Shown here one piece after another: positions 9,326-18,402 of a DNA stretch of 64,000 bases. The notes under the pieces were generated by a model. It saw only the letters and a program-made list of their open reading frames with translations. It had not been told where the DNA came from and ran no database searches. Every line of letters begins with the position of its first letter. The stretch's first letter is position 1. This stretch comes from an uncultured Winogradskyella sp. GTDB taxonomy: Bacteria; Bacteroidota; Bacteroidia; Flavobacteriales; Flavobacteriaceae. A program made the translations under genes and the position numbers. The stretch covers positions 332,552-396,551 of the forward strand of contig NZ_CANMJY010000002.1 in assembly GCF_947498345.1 (NCBI RefSeq). The letters run 5' to 3'.

Positions 9326-10918
9326 CTATTGAAGTGTTGGCGAAAAAACAAATGGATAGTCATTAGCCTTAGCAACATTTCCTGAAGCAACAAAATTAGA
9401 ACCAAAATTTGTATCAATGGCTTCTAAAAATTTATTGGCCATTAAGGCATAACCTCTAGATGTCAAATGAATACCATCTAAGCTAATTAAACCACCAGTT
9501 ACTAAATCAGTATTTAACACATAGTTATCAAACTCAACTCCAGTTGTTGAGGCTTGAGTTAGTACTGCATTTAAATCTACAAGAGCGACATCAGGATTAT
9601 TGTCAGCTATATTAGCTATAGCTATGTTGTATGCGTCTGTTGCATTTCTTATAGCCATTTGTTCTGAAGGAATAAGTACCCATTGATCTTGCAAAGGGAA
9701 ACTTATGCCGTTTACATTAACAGGCGCAGGTGCACCCGCTACAGGTTGAGCTATAGCTGCTGACGCAGCTAAAACAATTAAATCACCACTTGTAGCTTGT
9801 CGAGCCTTTCCGAAGATAGCACCAAAAGCAGTTGCTGTTGGTGCACCTAAGACAGGAGTCAGTGCAGTTGTAATCTCAGCAGACCTGTCTGTTGCATCCT
9901 CATCAAGAATTAATAATGGATTTGCTTCAGTATCAGATAATAGGTTTACTCTGTCAGGTTCACCTAATGCTGTAAATATATTATCTAAAGGTCCGTATAA
10001 TTGTGCATTTAGAGCAGGTATTTGAGGTATAAGTAGCGGACCTACATCTTCATCTTCTGGATCTAAAAAGTCAAAACCAATGGTAGTAAAATGTGCTAAA
10101 TCAGTAATGTATGGTACATTAGTAATGGCTCCTTTAGCACCAGATAACGTTAAAGCGTCTACCATTTGCGAAACAACACCAGCAAGAAGTGCTGGATCTG
10201 TAATGTCATTACTACCATAACTAGATGCGTCTGGATTTCCAGTCTGATCTACTCCTATTCCTCCAGAAGTTGCATAACTCAATACATCATTTCCTCCCAT
10301 TTCTGAAAGTGTAAAGAACGTTGGTATTTGATTTACAGCATCCTGTAACATTGAAGAACCAACACCTGTTGCCATTCTGCCATAATATGGGTTGAATGCT
10401 CCGTAGCCAGGAGTAACTACATGGAAGCTTTTTGCTCCAGGAACACCAACATTATTAAATGACATTCCTAAGTTTACTGTCCCGTCAGTAGTTATTGGAG
10501 GAACAGGTGCACCTAAGTCCATGAGAAATGCATCTAAACGTTGAGGTCCATCTCCATTAAAAATAAAACGATAAGGCAAATTGCTTAACGGACTAGGCAA
10601 AAGAAGTCCGCCAGTATTATCACTCATTAATGGTTGCGTAAAAGTACCACCATTACCATTAGCAAATTGTTGAGATAATATATTTGGGAATGAGTTTTCT
10701 TGACCAGCTATAAATAAAGCACCATCTGTAAAACCAGCAGTAAATGAAGCTCCCACTGCTACATAATTTGAGAAATCTGCCGTACCAGCTGTGAATTCTT
10801 CTAAAGGAGAAATTTCCTCCTCATTGTCTTTATTTCTTAGTTCATCTAATTCTTCGTTCTCACATGCTAAAAAATTTAATGCGAGCATTGATAAAATTAT
10901 ATACTTTATATTTTTCAT
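9326..10918 (-). CDS. SGNH/GDSL-hydrolase lipoprotein
   Basis: 530 residues. A lipoprotein signal peptide ends in lipobox LNFLAC with Cys19, followed by acidic residues, which favours surface or outer-membrane export in Bacteroidota. SGNH blocks are visible: block I is G-A-S-F at 56-59 with nucleophile Ser58 (Ala replaces the Asp of GDSL), block III is GGND near 208-211, and block V is DGIH near 480 with the catalytic Asp and His. The enzyme should hydrolyse an ester of a lipid, acylated glycan or similar; the substrate is not readable. At 530 residues it is longer than minimal SGNH enzymes (about 200-250), with inserts between blocks. It lies 11 bp after a TonB-dependent receptor gene, so the two probably act on the same nutrient. 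Confidence 0.8.
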   Translation of the reverse strand: MKNIKYIILSMLALNFLACENEELDELRNKDNEEEISPLEEFTAGTADFSNYVAVGASFTAGFTDGALFIAGQENSFPNILSQQFANGNGGTFTQPLMSDNTGGLLLPSPLSNLPYRFIFNGDGPQRLDAFLMDLGAPVPPITTDGTVNLGMSFNNVGVPGAKSFHVVTPGYGAFNPYYGRMATGVGSSMLQDAVNQIPTFFTLSEMGGNDVLSYATSGGIGVDQTGNPDASSYGSNDITDPALLAGVVSQMVDALTLSGAKGAITNVPYITDLAHFTTIGFDFLDPEDEDVGPLLIPQIPALNAQLYGPLDNIFTALGEPDRVNLLSDTEANPLLILDEDATDRSAEITTALTPVLGAPTATAFGAIFGKARQATSGDLIVLAASAAIAQPVAGAPAPVNVNGISFPLQDQWVLIPSEQMAIRNATDAYNIAIANIADNNPDVALVDLNAVLTQASTTGVEFDNYVLNTDLVTGGLISLDGIHLTSRGYALMANKFLEAIDTNFGSNFVASGNVAKANDYPFVFSPTLQ

Positions 10919-10929
10919 TGCTTAATTTT

Positions 10930-13755
10930 TTAAAGGTTGTTAATAGTTAACGACACATAATATTGAGAGCCTATAAATCCAGTTCCGAAAGCTGTAAAAT
11001 ATTCATCTGCTAACAAGTTTGTAGCTCCGGCTTTAATAGTCGATTTTAAACTTGGTATTCTAAAGTTAACCTGAGCATCTAGTACGTTAAATGCTGGTAT
11101 TTCTCCATCACCAAATGAAGCCTCCCAGAAGTAATTGTCACTCCAACGCCATGCTACATTAAAACCTAAGTTTTTCAACAATTCTGTTTTACCAAATCCT
11201 AACTTGACTTTATGTTCAGGTGTATTAAAGTTTGTTCTAAAATCTGGGTTTCCAGCAACATCAAAATCTAACCTAGACCAGGTGTAATTAGCACTTAAAT
11301 CAAAACCATCAAACACTTTTGTTGATACTCCTATAGCTGCTCCGTATGAGTTAACAGTTTCTTCGGTATTTGTATAGGTTTGGTAGCCAACAAAATCACC
11401 ATTGCTTAAAGCTGCTAAGATTTGTTGTGTGTCTCCGTTCAGACCAGCAATTGTTGCTGGATTATTTGGGTCATAGCCTGTTAAATCAAAATTAGCGACA
11501 TCTCCATAAAGTGGTGCAACTACAGTTTCATTAGCTAGGAAATCACTATATGAACTATAATATGCAGAAGCATCAATTATAAAATCTGCGACTTTTCCAC
11601 GATACCCAACCTCAAAAGAACTCACTTGTTCTGGGTCTGCAAAACTTGAATTGCCAATAAAATTACGACCATTAGATGCAGGATCGTGTGACCCTAAGTC
11701 ATCAGAAATAGAAGCAAATAAAGAATTTGTATATGCAGCAGCTCCTGTTTGAGAAATACTAGCAGGTTGACCAAGGTTATCCTGCGCAAATTGGCTTACA
11801 CCGTAGTTTCTTGAGTATCGGTCTCCAATATCGGTTGCACCACCAATTAGAGTACCTAAGGCAGTTTCTAAACCAATGTATAATGATTGCGTGTCAGGGT
11901 TTCTAAAACCAGTCTGAAAAGAAGCTCTAAAATTATGATTTTCGTTAACTGTTAAACCAGCTGAAATTCTTGGTGAAAAGAATCCATCAAACAATTCAGA
12001 TTTATCATATCTAATAGATCCTGTTAATTTTAGCTCTAAATTTTCATTTAAGTCAATTGATCGTTGTAGTTGCGTATATATACCTAATTCAGAATAGGTA
12101 ATAGCACCATCTGCATCAGCGTAAATAGTTCCGAAAGAGTTTAACCTATATGTTCTGTATGAGCCACCTACTTGTATTTCTGCAAAATCAACTTTGTCTT
12201 TAAAATTATAGTTAGCATCTCCATGATATATTTTAGAGTTATCTCTAAAAGCAGAGCCTGTTAAGAAATTAGTATCTGATGTAACTTGATCAAAAAGACG
12301 ATTGAATTCATCTGAGCCTAACTCTGGTCTTCCGTCCTCTGCAACTATTCTTGCTTGTGCATGTTTTTGTTCATCAGATAATGTTGGTTGTGACAAAGTT
12401 AAGGCCGCAAAAGTTTGTATATAATCACCAAACCAATCTTGGTGTGATTTCCAAGCCTGTAATAAGTTTGGACCAGCAACATCCATTACATAAGTATCTC
12501 CGGCTTTATCTGAAGTGACATAACCTCTAACGAAAAAATCGTCATTTCTAACCTCAATTTTATGTTGCTGTAATGAGAATCCATCAATTCTATAACGTTG
12601 GGCGCCTTGGTATATAGTAGATCCAGTGCCTACTTTACCAACATATTGAATTTCAAAATCATCTCCCCAAGGGCGGTAATATAAGCCCCAATCTGCTTTA
12701 ATACTTTCTGCATCATAATCTGTTAAATCTACCTCTCTGTAGCCAGTTCTACTAACATTAACATCAGGAATAATACCCAATCCGCCTGATGCATCTCTAA
12801 TATTTGTGGTTACATTATCTCCATATACATTAACACCATCATAATTTATGTTAGACTCACGAGTGCCGCCTGGGGTGTCTTTATCGTCATAGTTTGTCGC
12901 AAACCAATCTGTTCCTTTTAAATATCCAAAGTTAACTTTGGCAGCAAATTTATCGTTGAATTTATGAGCCATACTTATACCTATATCAGTATAATCATTA
13001 TTTCCTGCTGCTTCTTGAGATGTTATACCTTGCTTTATATACCCTCTAATACCTTGGTGATCAAAAGGATTTTTACTTGTCATAAATAATATACCATTAA
13101 ATGCATTAGCACCATAGAGTGCAGAAGACGCGCCAGGTAGAAGTTCAACGCTTTGTACATCAGTTTCAACCATACCTAATAAATTTCCTAGAGGAAAGTT
13201 TAAGGCAGGTGCAGAATTATCCATACCATCTACTAATTGCATAAAACGTGTATTAGCAAATGTGGCAAAACCTCTGGTGTTTATAGATTTAAAAGTTAAA
13301 CTATTGGTATTGATATCTACGCCTTTTAAATTTTCCAGACCACCATAAAAATCAGCTGATGCCGTATTTTTAATTGACTTGAGACCAAATCGCTCTACCG
13401 TAACCGGAGATTCAAAAATACGTTCTGGTGTACGCGATGCTGAGATAACGACTTCATCAAGTTCGTTACCTTCTATCATAGTAACATCAACAGTTTGATT
13501 ATTTGTTGTAATCTCAATGACCTGCTCTTGAAACCCTGTGTAGGTTACACGAATAGATAAAGGGGGTTCTTGATCTATCGTTATGGTATAGTTGCCATCA
13601 AAATCTGATACTGTACCAGAACTAGTGCCTACCACTACAATGTTTGCACCAGGTAAGGGTAACCCAGTATTGTCTGTAATTTTACCTTTTATTGTGGTTT
13701 GAGCAAACGACACCACGCAAAAAAGCAATGTAAAAAGCTTTAAGATTGTCTTCAT
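10930..13755 (-). CDS. TonB-dependent outer-membrane receptor with CarboxypepD_reg-like domain
   Basis: 941 residues. Signal peptide of about 18 residues ending S-F-A-Q, then a carboxypeptidase-regulatory-like domain (about 20-105: TTIKGKITDNTGLPLPGANI), then a plug (about 110-235) with E-L-L-P-G-A-S-S-A-L-Y-G-A-N-A-F-N-G near 205-222, and a long beta-barrel to the end. It imports a ligand using TonB/ExbBD energy. No SusD gene follows; instead the SGNH lipoprotein gene follows after 11 bp. Upstream lies a 12-bp palindrome (13833-13844) also found before the other TonB receptor gene in this window. Ligand unknown: the SGNH partner suggests a lipid or esterified substrate. Confidence 0.93.
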   Translation of the reverse strand: MKTILKLFTLLFCVVSFAQTTIKGKITDNTGLPLPGANIVVVGTSSGTVSDFDGNYTITIDQEPPLSIRVTYTGFQEQVIEITTNNQTVDVTMIEGNELDEVVISASRTPERIFESPVTVERFGLKSIKNTASADFYGGLENLKGVDINTNSLTFKSINTRGFATFANTRFMQLVDGMDNSAPALNFPLGNLLGMVETDVQSVELLPGASSALYGANAFNGILFMTSKNPFDHQGIRGYIKQGITSQEAAGNNDYTDIGISMAHKFNDKFAAKVNFGYLKGTDWFATNYDDKDTPGGTRESNINYDGVNVYGDNVTTNIRDASGGLGIIPDVNVSRTGYREVDLTDYDAESIKADWGLYYRPWGDDFEIQYVGKVGTGSTIYQGAQRYRIDGFSLQQHKIEVRNDDFFVRGYVTSDKAGDTYVMDVAGPNLLQAWKSHQDWFGDYIQTFAALTLSQPTLSDEQKHAQARIVAEDGRPELGSDEFNRLFDQVTSDTNFLTGSAFRDNSKIYHGDANYNFKDKVDFAEIQVGGSYRTYRLNSFGTIYADADGAITYSELGIYTQLQRSIDLNENLELKLTGSIRYDKSELFDGFFSPRISAGLTVNENHNFRASFQTGFRNPDTQSLYIGLETALGTLIGGATDIGDRYSRNYGVSQFAQDNLGQPASISQTGAAAYTNSLFASISDDLGSHDPASNGRNFIGNSSFADPEQVSSFEVGYRGKVADFIIDASAYYSSYSDFLANETVVAPLYGDVANFDLTGYDPNNPATIAGLNGDTQQILAALSNGDFVGYQTYTNTEETVNSYGAAIGVSTKVFDGFDLSANYTWSRLDFDVAGNPDFRTNFNTPEHKVKLGFGKTELLKNLGFNVAWRWSDNYFWEASFGDGEIPAFNVLDAQVNFRIPSLKSTIKAGATNLLADEYFTAFGTGFIGSQYYVSLTINNL

Positions 13756-13832
13756 TTTAGAGAATTAGTTAATTTATTAGATGAGCAATTTAAATAAATA
13801 TATGAAAAGTTGATAACAAATTCGCATAAAAT

Positions 13833-13844
13833 TATGCATGCATA
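13833..13844. promoter_or_regulatory. 12-bp palindrome TATGCATGCATA upstream of TonB receptor gene (copy 1)
   Basis: A perfect self-complementary 12-mer lies 78 bp before the receptor start at 13755. The same 12-mer occurs before the second receptor gene at 48638-48649, in both cases preceded (gene sense) by AAAAATT. I found no third copy of its core in the window. Operator function is inferred. Confidence 0.5.
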
Positions 13845-13861
13845 GGAATTTTTAAGATAAG

Positions 13862-13902
13862 AAAAGCCCCTATATTGAGAATTTATCAATATAGGGGCTT
13901 TT
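13862..13902 (-). terminator. Terminator after glmS
   Basis: Perfect 17-bp arms at 13862-13878 and 13886-13902 (AAAAGCCCCTATATTGA and its complement) with a 7-nt loop, 26 bp beyond the glmS stop codon. The stem contains its own A and T runs, so it works in the minus sense and would block read-through into the receptor gene. Confidence 0.85.
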
Positions 13903-13927
13903 GTGTATATGATATTTTGCTGTTAAA

Positions 13928-15775
13928 TTACTCTACGGTAACGGATTTAGCTAAATTTCTAGGTTGATCTACATTTTTATCTAACATTACTGCAATGTGA
14001 TAAGATAATAATTGTAGAGGAATTGTAGTTAACAAAGGAGTAAGACATTCTAAAGTCTCAGGTACTTCTATAACATGATCTGCTAATTCTTTTACGCTTA
14101 TATCTCCTTTAGTAACAATGCCAATGATTTTACCTTTTCTGGATTTTATTTCTTGAATATTACTTACTACCTTTTCGTAATGTCCTTTTTTAGTAGCGAT
14201 AACAACTACTGGCATTTGTTCATCAATCAAAGCAATAGGGCCATGCTTCATTTCAGCAGCAGGGTAACCTTCAGCATGTATATATGAAATTTCTTTTAGT
14301 TTCAATGCGCCTTCAAGAGCAACTGGGAAATTAAACCCTCTACCTAAGTATAAAAAGTTTGTGGCATCTTTGTATATGTCTGCTACAGTCTGAACGTAAG
14401 CATCAGATTTTAATGCTTCTTCAACTTTACTAGGGATAGTTTCTAACTCAATTAAATGATGTCTAAACTCAGAACTTGATATGGTTCCTTTAGCTCTTGC
14501 TAAACGTAAAGCGATTAAAGTTAAAACTGTAATTTGAGTTGTAAATGCTTTTGTGGATGCAACACCAATTTCTGGTCCAGCATGTGTGTAAGCTCCAGCA
14601 TCTGTTTCTCTAGCGATAGAAGATCCTACGACGTTACATACACCAAAAACAAATGCACCTTTTGATTTTGCTAGTTTAATAGCTGCTAGTGTGTCTGCTG
14701 TTTCACCAGATTGGGAGATAGCGATTATAATATCTTTTTCGGTAATAACTGGGTTTCTATACCTAAACTCTGAAGCATATTCTACTTCAACAGGTATACG
14801 TGCTAAATCTTCGAAAATGTATTCTGAAACTAAACCTGCATGCCATGATGTACCGCAAGCAACTACTATAATACGATCTGCTGCGAGAAATTTCTTCATA
14901 TTGTCCTCGACACCTGCAAGTTTTATCATAGCTTCATTACTTAATAAGCGCCCTCTAAAGGTGTCAAATATAGCTTCTGGTTGCTCATGGATTTCTTTAA
15001 GCATAAAGTGGTCGTAACCACCTTTTTCAATTTGTTCTAGATTAAGCTGAAGTTCTTGAACATATGGGTCTACTAAAGCATCATTCTTAATCTTTCTTAC
15101 CTTAACCCCTTTATTACGTCTAATAATTGCCATTTCCTCATCTTCGAGATAAATAGCATTTTTGGTAAACTCTATAAAAGGGGAAGCATCACTAGCAATA
15201 AAGAATTCATCCTCACCAATACCTATAGCCAATGGACTGCCGAGTTTTGCAACGACAATTTCATTAGGTTTGTTTTTATCAAAAACCGCAATGGCATAAG
15301 CTCCAACAACTTGATTTAAAGCGATTTGTACTGCTTTGCCCAGTTTAGTGTTTTCGTTTTTCTTTACGTCTTCAATTAGGTTAACTAATACCTCTGTGTC
15401 TGTATCTGATTTAAAAGTATAACCACGTTTAATGAGCTCCTTTTTTAAGGCGTCGTAGTTTTCAATGATTCCGTTGTGAATAATAACTAAATCTCCAGAA
15501 TTAGAATAGTGAGGGTGAGAGTTTACATCATTTGGAACACCGTGAGTTGCCCATCTTGTATGACCAATACCTAGAGTTCCGTCGATTGAAATTTCATTTT
15601 CTAAACGCTCTTTTAAGTCTGAGACTTTCCCTTTGGTCTTAGAAAGTTTGATATCGTTACCATCATACAACGCAATACCTGCACTGTCATAACCACGATA
15701 TTCTAATCTTTGAAGGCCTTTAATTACAATAGGATAAGCCTCGCGATGGCCTATATATCCAACAATTCCGCACAT
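13928..15775 (-). CDS. glmS: Glutamine--fructose-6-phosphate aminotransferase (isomerizing)
   Basis: 615 residues, typical length. Starts MCGIVGYIG so that Cys2 becomes the N-terminal nucleophile of the glutaminase domain after Met removal. That domain (about 1-220) keeps R-G-Y-D-S-A-G-I and G-H-T-R-W-A-T-H-G. Two SIS isomerase domains follow (S-Q-S-G-E-T-A-D-T near 352), and the protein ends in N-L-A-K-S-V-T-V-E, the conserved C-terminal loop that closes the ammonia channel. It makes glucosamine-6-phosphate for peptidoglycan and LPS. It is the last gene of a minus-strand unit after the DUF4270 gene (11 bp gap). No glmS ribozyme is expected or seen. Confidence 0.98.
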   Translation of the reverse strand: MCGIVGYIGHREAYPIVIKGLQRLEYRGYDSAGIALYDGNDIKLSKTKGKVSDLKERLENEISIDGTLGIGHTRWATHGVPNDVNSHPHYSNSGDLVIIHNGIIENYDALKKELIKRGYTFKSDTDTEVLVNLIEDVKKNENTKLGKAVQIALNQVVGAYAIAVFDKNKPNEIVVAKLGSPLAIGIGEDEFFIASDASPFIEFTKNAIYLEDEEMAIIRRNKGVKVRKIKNDALVDPYVQELQLNLEQIEKGGYDHFMLKEIHEQPEAIFDTFRGRLLSNEAMIKLAGVEDNMKKFLAADRIIVVACGTSWHAGLVSEYIFEDLARIPVEVEYASEFRYRNPVITEKDIIIAISQSGETADTLAAIKLAKSKGAFVFGVCNVVGSSIARETDAGAYTHAGPEIGVASTKAFTTQITVLTLIALRLARAKGTISSSEFRHHLIELETIPSKVEEALKSDAYVQTVADIYKDATNFLYLGRGFNFPVALEGALKLKEISYIHAEGYPAAEMKHGPIALIDEQMPVVVIATKKGHYEKVVSNIQEIKSRKGKIIGIVTKGDISVKELADHVIEVPETLECLTPLLTTIPLQLLSYHIAVMLDKNVDQPRNLAKSVTVE

Positions 15776-15786
15776 AGGTTAATTTT

Positions 15787-17472
15787 TTAGTCGTTTGGTT
15801 CTGTGTAATATATTTCTAAATATACTCTTTTACTTTCGTCTTCTGTATTGTTGCCATGTAATACAGTACCTCTAGGTGTTAATACAGAACTTGATGGAAC
15901 CGTAAAATCTATGTCTTCCATCGATTGTACTTGTCTTTGTATGCCCGATCCCTCAATATTAACATTCAATGAAACGGCTAATCCCAATTCGACATTGGTA
16001 GAATCTCTTATCAGTAAATTGTTAATGTGTTGAGTAATTCTCAATTTATATTTAATACCATCTCCATCGGGTTCATCATCAACACGTTGTAACGGTCCAA
16101 GATGATTTGAAACTGAGGATAAAGGTAAACTATTGTTTACGCCATCTAAAAAATAATCTATTAACGGTACTTTATTATCTACATCATACAGATATATACG
16201 ATCTGGTTCTCCTCCTTGGACCATGTCTTGATCTACATAAAACACTAAATTGGCTTCATTTACCAGACGCTTAGATCTTATGAATTTACCATCGCTGGTT
16301 GTTTCTACAAAAGTATTTTTCCAATCATCAAAGGTGTCGTCATCGTCATTATCAATGTCATCTCCGTTAAACAATTTAATATTAGCAATAGATCCTTCAC
16401 CACCTTTTAAATACAATCTGCTATCACCAGTATCAGGGTCGCCTTCAGCAATAGGTGATGTAAAATCATTGTTTAAGAAATTTATACCATTGCCAATAAG
16501 GTTAATAGCAAACGACGTATTTTCTCTTACAGGATCTTCACCTTCATCAGATATGAGTCTAGAATAGTAAATTACAATGTTTGGAGTTGTATTGCCAGCG
16601 TTGATAATTAAGAAACTGCCATCATCTAAATCATTGGCTTCGGCTTTAAAATAGAGTCCTCTAAAATATTCCGAGAAATTATTAATACTGCTTAAAACAG
16701 TCTCTCCTTCTTGACTTATAATTTTATCTTCCCAATATGCTGTATCCAATTTAAGCCTTATGCCTGGTGCTTGTCTTGTAATTACCTGTTCTTCATCTTC
16801 ATCTTCGGGTTCTTCACCTAATAAAATAAAACCTTCTTCATTAATGGTGACATTTCCTTCATCATCAAGAGTTATATGGTTAACTTCTAGAGGGTTCTGT
16901 AAAATTACAAGTTCTTCTCCCTCTAACGAAGCTTCAGATATAGTTTCTGTTGCTGAAGCTGATTTGTTAGAAAAGTAGGCTTGACTTGTCCCAAACTCGT
17001 CATTGGGATCAAAATCTCTAATAAAATAATTACTCTCAAAGATACTAAGCTTAATAGGCTCTCTACCTATTACAGAATCAATATCGTATGTAATATTTCC
17101 TTCATCATCAATATCTGTAACACTAAATTGGTAAGGTAATGTCAATACTACTGAATCTACTTCTATCTCCTCTCCAAATTCGGGTTCGAAAACTGATAAT
17201 ACAGGTTGAACTACAAAACTAGATGTTACTTTGCCATAAGAGTCATTGTAAATTCCTAATGTATTGATCCCGAGGCTGTTTGTTTGAACGGGTCCTAAAG
17301 GTTTAGTGTAGGATATGATGTCGTAAGTATCATTTAGTATATCGAAACTTGTAGCAATATCATCATTTATGATATCTGAATCTAGAGTAGCAAAATCTTT
17401 ATCGCAAGCTATAAAGCTAGATAGAATTAAGCTAAGCACTAAAATATTAAGGACAAATTTATTTTTTTTCAT
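15787..17472 (-). CDS. DUF4270 family lipoprotein
   Basis: 561 residues from the ATG at 17472. This start gives a normal lipoprotein signal (MKKNKFVLNILVLSLILSS then lipobox FIAC). A longer reading frame to 17529 would overlap the upstream gene and hide the signal peptide. The mature protein is acidic, rich in D-D-E-G runs and beta strands, with conserved-looking segments such as NSLGINTLGIYNDSYGKVTSS. It matches the DUF4270 family of Bacteroidota, whose function is not established. It is probably surface-exposed or periplasmic and lipid-anchored. The operon order glgA-like, DUF4270, glmS, divergent from panC, is one I associate with many flavobacteria, hinting at a link to envelope sugar metabolism. 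Confidence 0.8.
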   Translation of the reverse strand: MKKNKFVLNILVLSLILSSFIACDKDFATLDSDIINDDIATSFDILNDTYDIISYTKPLGPVQTNSLGINTLGIYNDSYGKVTSSFVVQPVLSVFEPEFGEEIEVDSVVLTLPYQFSVTDIDDEGNITYDIDSVIGREPIKLSIFESNYFIRDFDPNDEFGTSQAYFSNKSASATETISEASLEGEELVILQNPLEVNHITLDDEGNVTINEEGFILLGEEPEDEDEEQVITRQAPGIRLKLDTAYWEDKIISQEGETVLSSINNFSEYFRGLYFKAEANDLDDGSFLIINAGNTTPNIVIYYSRLISDEGEDPVRENTSFAINLIGNGINFLNNDFTSPIAEGDPDTGDSRLYLKGGEGSIANIKLFNGDDIDNDDDDTFDDWKNTFVETTSDGKFIRSKRLVNEANLVFYVDQDMVQGGEPDRIYLYDVDNKVPLIDYFLDGVNNSLPLSSVSNHLGPLQRVDDEPDGDGIKYKLRITQHINNLLIRDSTNVELGLAVSLNVNIEGSGIQRQVQSMEDIDFTVPSSSVLTPRGTVLHGNNTEDESKRVYLEIYYTEPND

Positions 17473-17479
17473 AAGTGTA

Positions 17480-18292
17480 CTAACTGTTAAGAACAGTGTC
17501 TTTGTAAAATTCTGTATATGGGTCCGCAAATTCTTCTATAGGATGAAAATCTAATACAGGTTTAGTTAAATCGTTTATATAAGTGTCTAATTCTTTAGGT
17601 AATGCTTCAGACCCTCTAATGATAGCGTCAGAGTTATCTATTGCTATTTTCATTAGGTTTATATAATCTGGCTTCTCCAATGGTTTTATGGCGTCATGAG
17701 CTAAACCGTCGAATTTTACTTTTTCAATCATGTTTTTATTTAACGAACCATCGAAGGTTTGATTGTATACTGAGGTTATAATTTTACTTTCGGTAAATAA
17801 AGGTTCAGTTTTGTAAAACTCTTTTAAATATAAAGGTAGTAATGAAGCTAACCAGCCATTAACATGTATAATATCTGGTGCCCAATTTAATTTTTTAACG
17901 GTTTCAATTACACCTTTAGCAAAGAATATGGCACGTTCGTCATTATCTGAGAAAAGCTTACCATCTTCATCAGTTAAAGTAGCTTTACGCTTAAAATACT
18001 CTTCGTTGTCAATAAAATAAACTTGAATACGTTCTTTAGGAATCGATGCAACTTTAATAATTAAAGGCATGTCTAGGTCATTAATTATTAAATTGATACC
18101 AGAAAGCCTTATCACTTCATGTAGCTGATGTCTTCTCTCATTAATATTGCCAAAGCGCGGCATAAAAATGCGTATCTGACCTCCTTGTTTGTTTACCATT
18201 CTTGGAGCTTCAAATGACATTGAAGAAATTTCCGTTTCTGGTAAATATGGAACTACTTCCGAGGACACATACAATATTCGTTTATCTTTCAT
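17480..18292 (-). CDS. Glycogen/starch synthase-like protein, N-terminal domain only, catalytic motifs lost
   Basis: 270 residues, against about 480 for GlgA. The start KRILYVSSEVVPY matches the GT5 N-terminal Rossmann strand, and the interior WAPDIIHVNGWLASLLPLYL matches the H-D-W-H-x-G-L region. The K-x-G-G-L ADP-glucose-binding motif that should follow the first strand is replaced by P-E-T-E-I-S-S-M-S, the H-D-W-H is V-N-G-W, the T-V-H-N-L-x-Y-Q-G element reads S-V-Y-N-Q-T-F-D-G, and the whole C-terminal GT-B domain is absent. It is therefore unlikely to transfer glucose. It is annotated as glycogen synthase in relatives. It leads the unit glgA-like, DUF4270, glmS (7 bp gap) and is divergent from panC. 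An intact frame argues for a kept non-catalytic role. Confidence 0.75.
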   Translation of the reverse strand: MKDKRILYVSSEVVPYLPETEISSMSFEAPRMVNKQGGQIRIFMPRFGNINERRHQLHEVIRLSGINLIINDLDMPLIIKVASIPKERIQVYFIDNEEYFKRKATLTDEDGKLFSDNDERAIFFAKGVIETVKKLNWAPDIIHVNGWLASLLPLYLKEFYKTEPLFTESKIITSVYNQTFDGSLNKNMIEKVKFDGLAHDAIKPLEKPDYINLMKIAIDNSDAIIRGSEALPKELDTYINDLTKPVLDFHPIEEFADPYTEFYKDTVLNS

Positions 18293-18330
18293 AAATCTGC
18301 TGCTTTTGAAAATTAAGAGTAAAAAACATG

Positions 18331-18338
18331 CAAAATTA
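18331..18338 (-). promoter_or_regulatory. -7 promoter element of the glgA-like/DUF4270/glmS unit
   Basis: On the minus strand this reads TAATTTTG (TAnnTTTG), 39 bp before the ATG at 18292. A CTG lies 20 bp further upstream, near the -33 position. It lies just left of the panC promoter, so the two divergent promoters interleave. Confidence 0.5.
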
Positions 18339-18344
18339 CAAAAA

Positions 18345-18377
18345 TTTGTGCAGATTGCCAGTAAAATATTATGTTTG
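18345..18377 (+). promoter_or_regulatory. panC promoter
   Basis: TTTG at 18345-18348 and TATGTTTG at 18370-18377 are separated by 21 bp, a close fit to the Bacteroidota sigma-ABfr consensus (TTTG, about 19-21 bp, TAnnTTTG). The panC start lies 26 bp further on. Confidence 0.7.
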
Positions 18378-18402
18378 CACGCGTTAATTTTTTGTTAGAG
18401 CA

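Noticed and set aside
17473..17529. Longer N-terminus for the DUF4270 lipoprotein
   Set aside because: It would overlap the upstream glgA-like gene by 50 bp and put 19 residues before a perfect lipoprotein signal peptide. The ATG at 17472 is preferred.
17480..18292. glgA-like gene as a decayed pseudogene
   Set aside because: There is no frameshift or stop remnant, no trace of a C-terminal GT-B domain downstream, and the gene is tightly coupled to its neighbours with a promoter. A kept short protein is more likely than decay.
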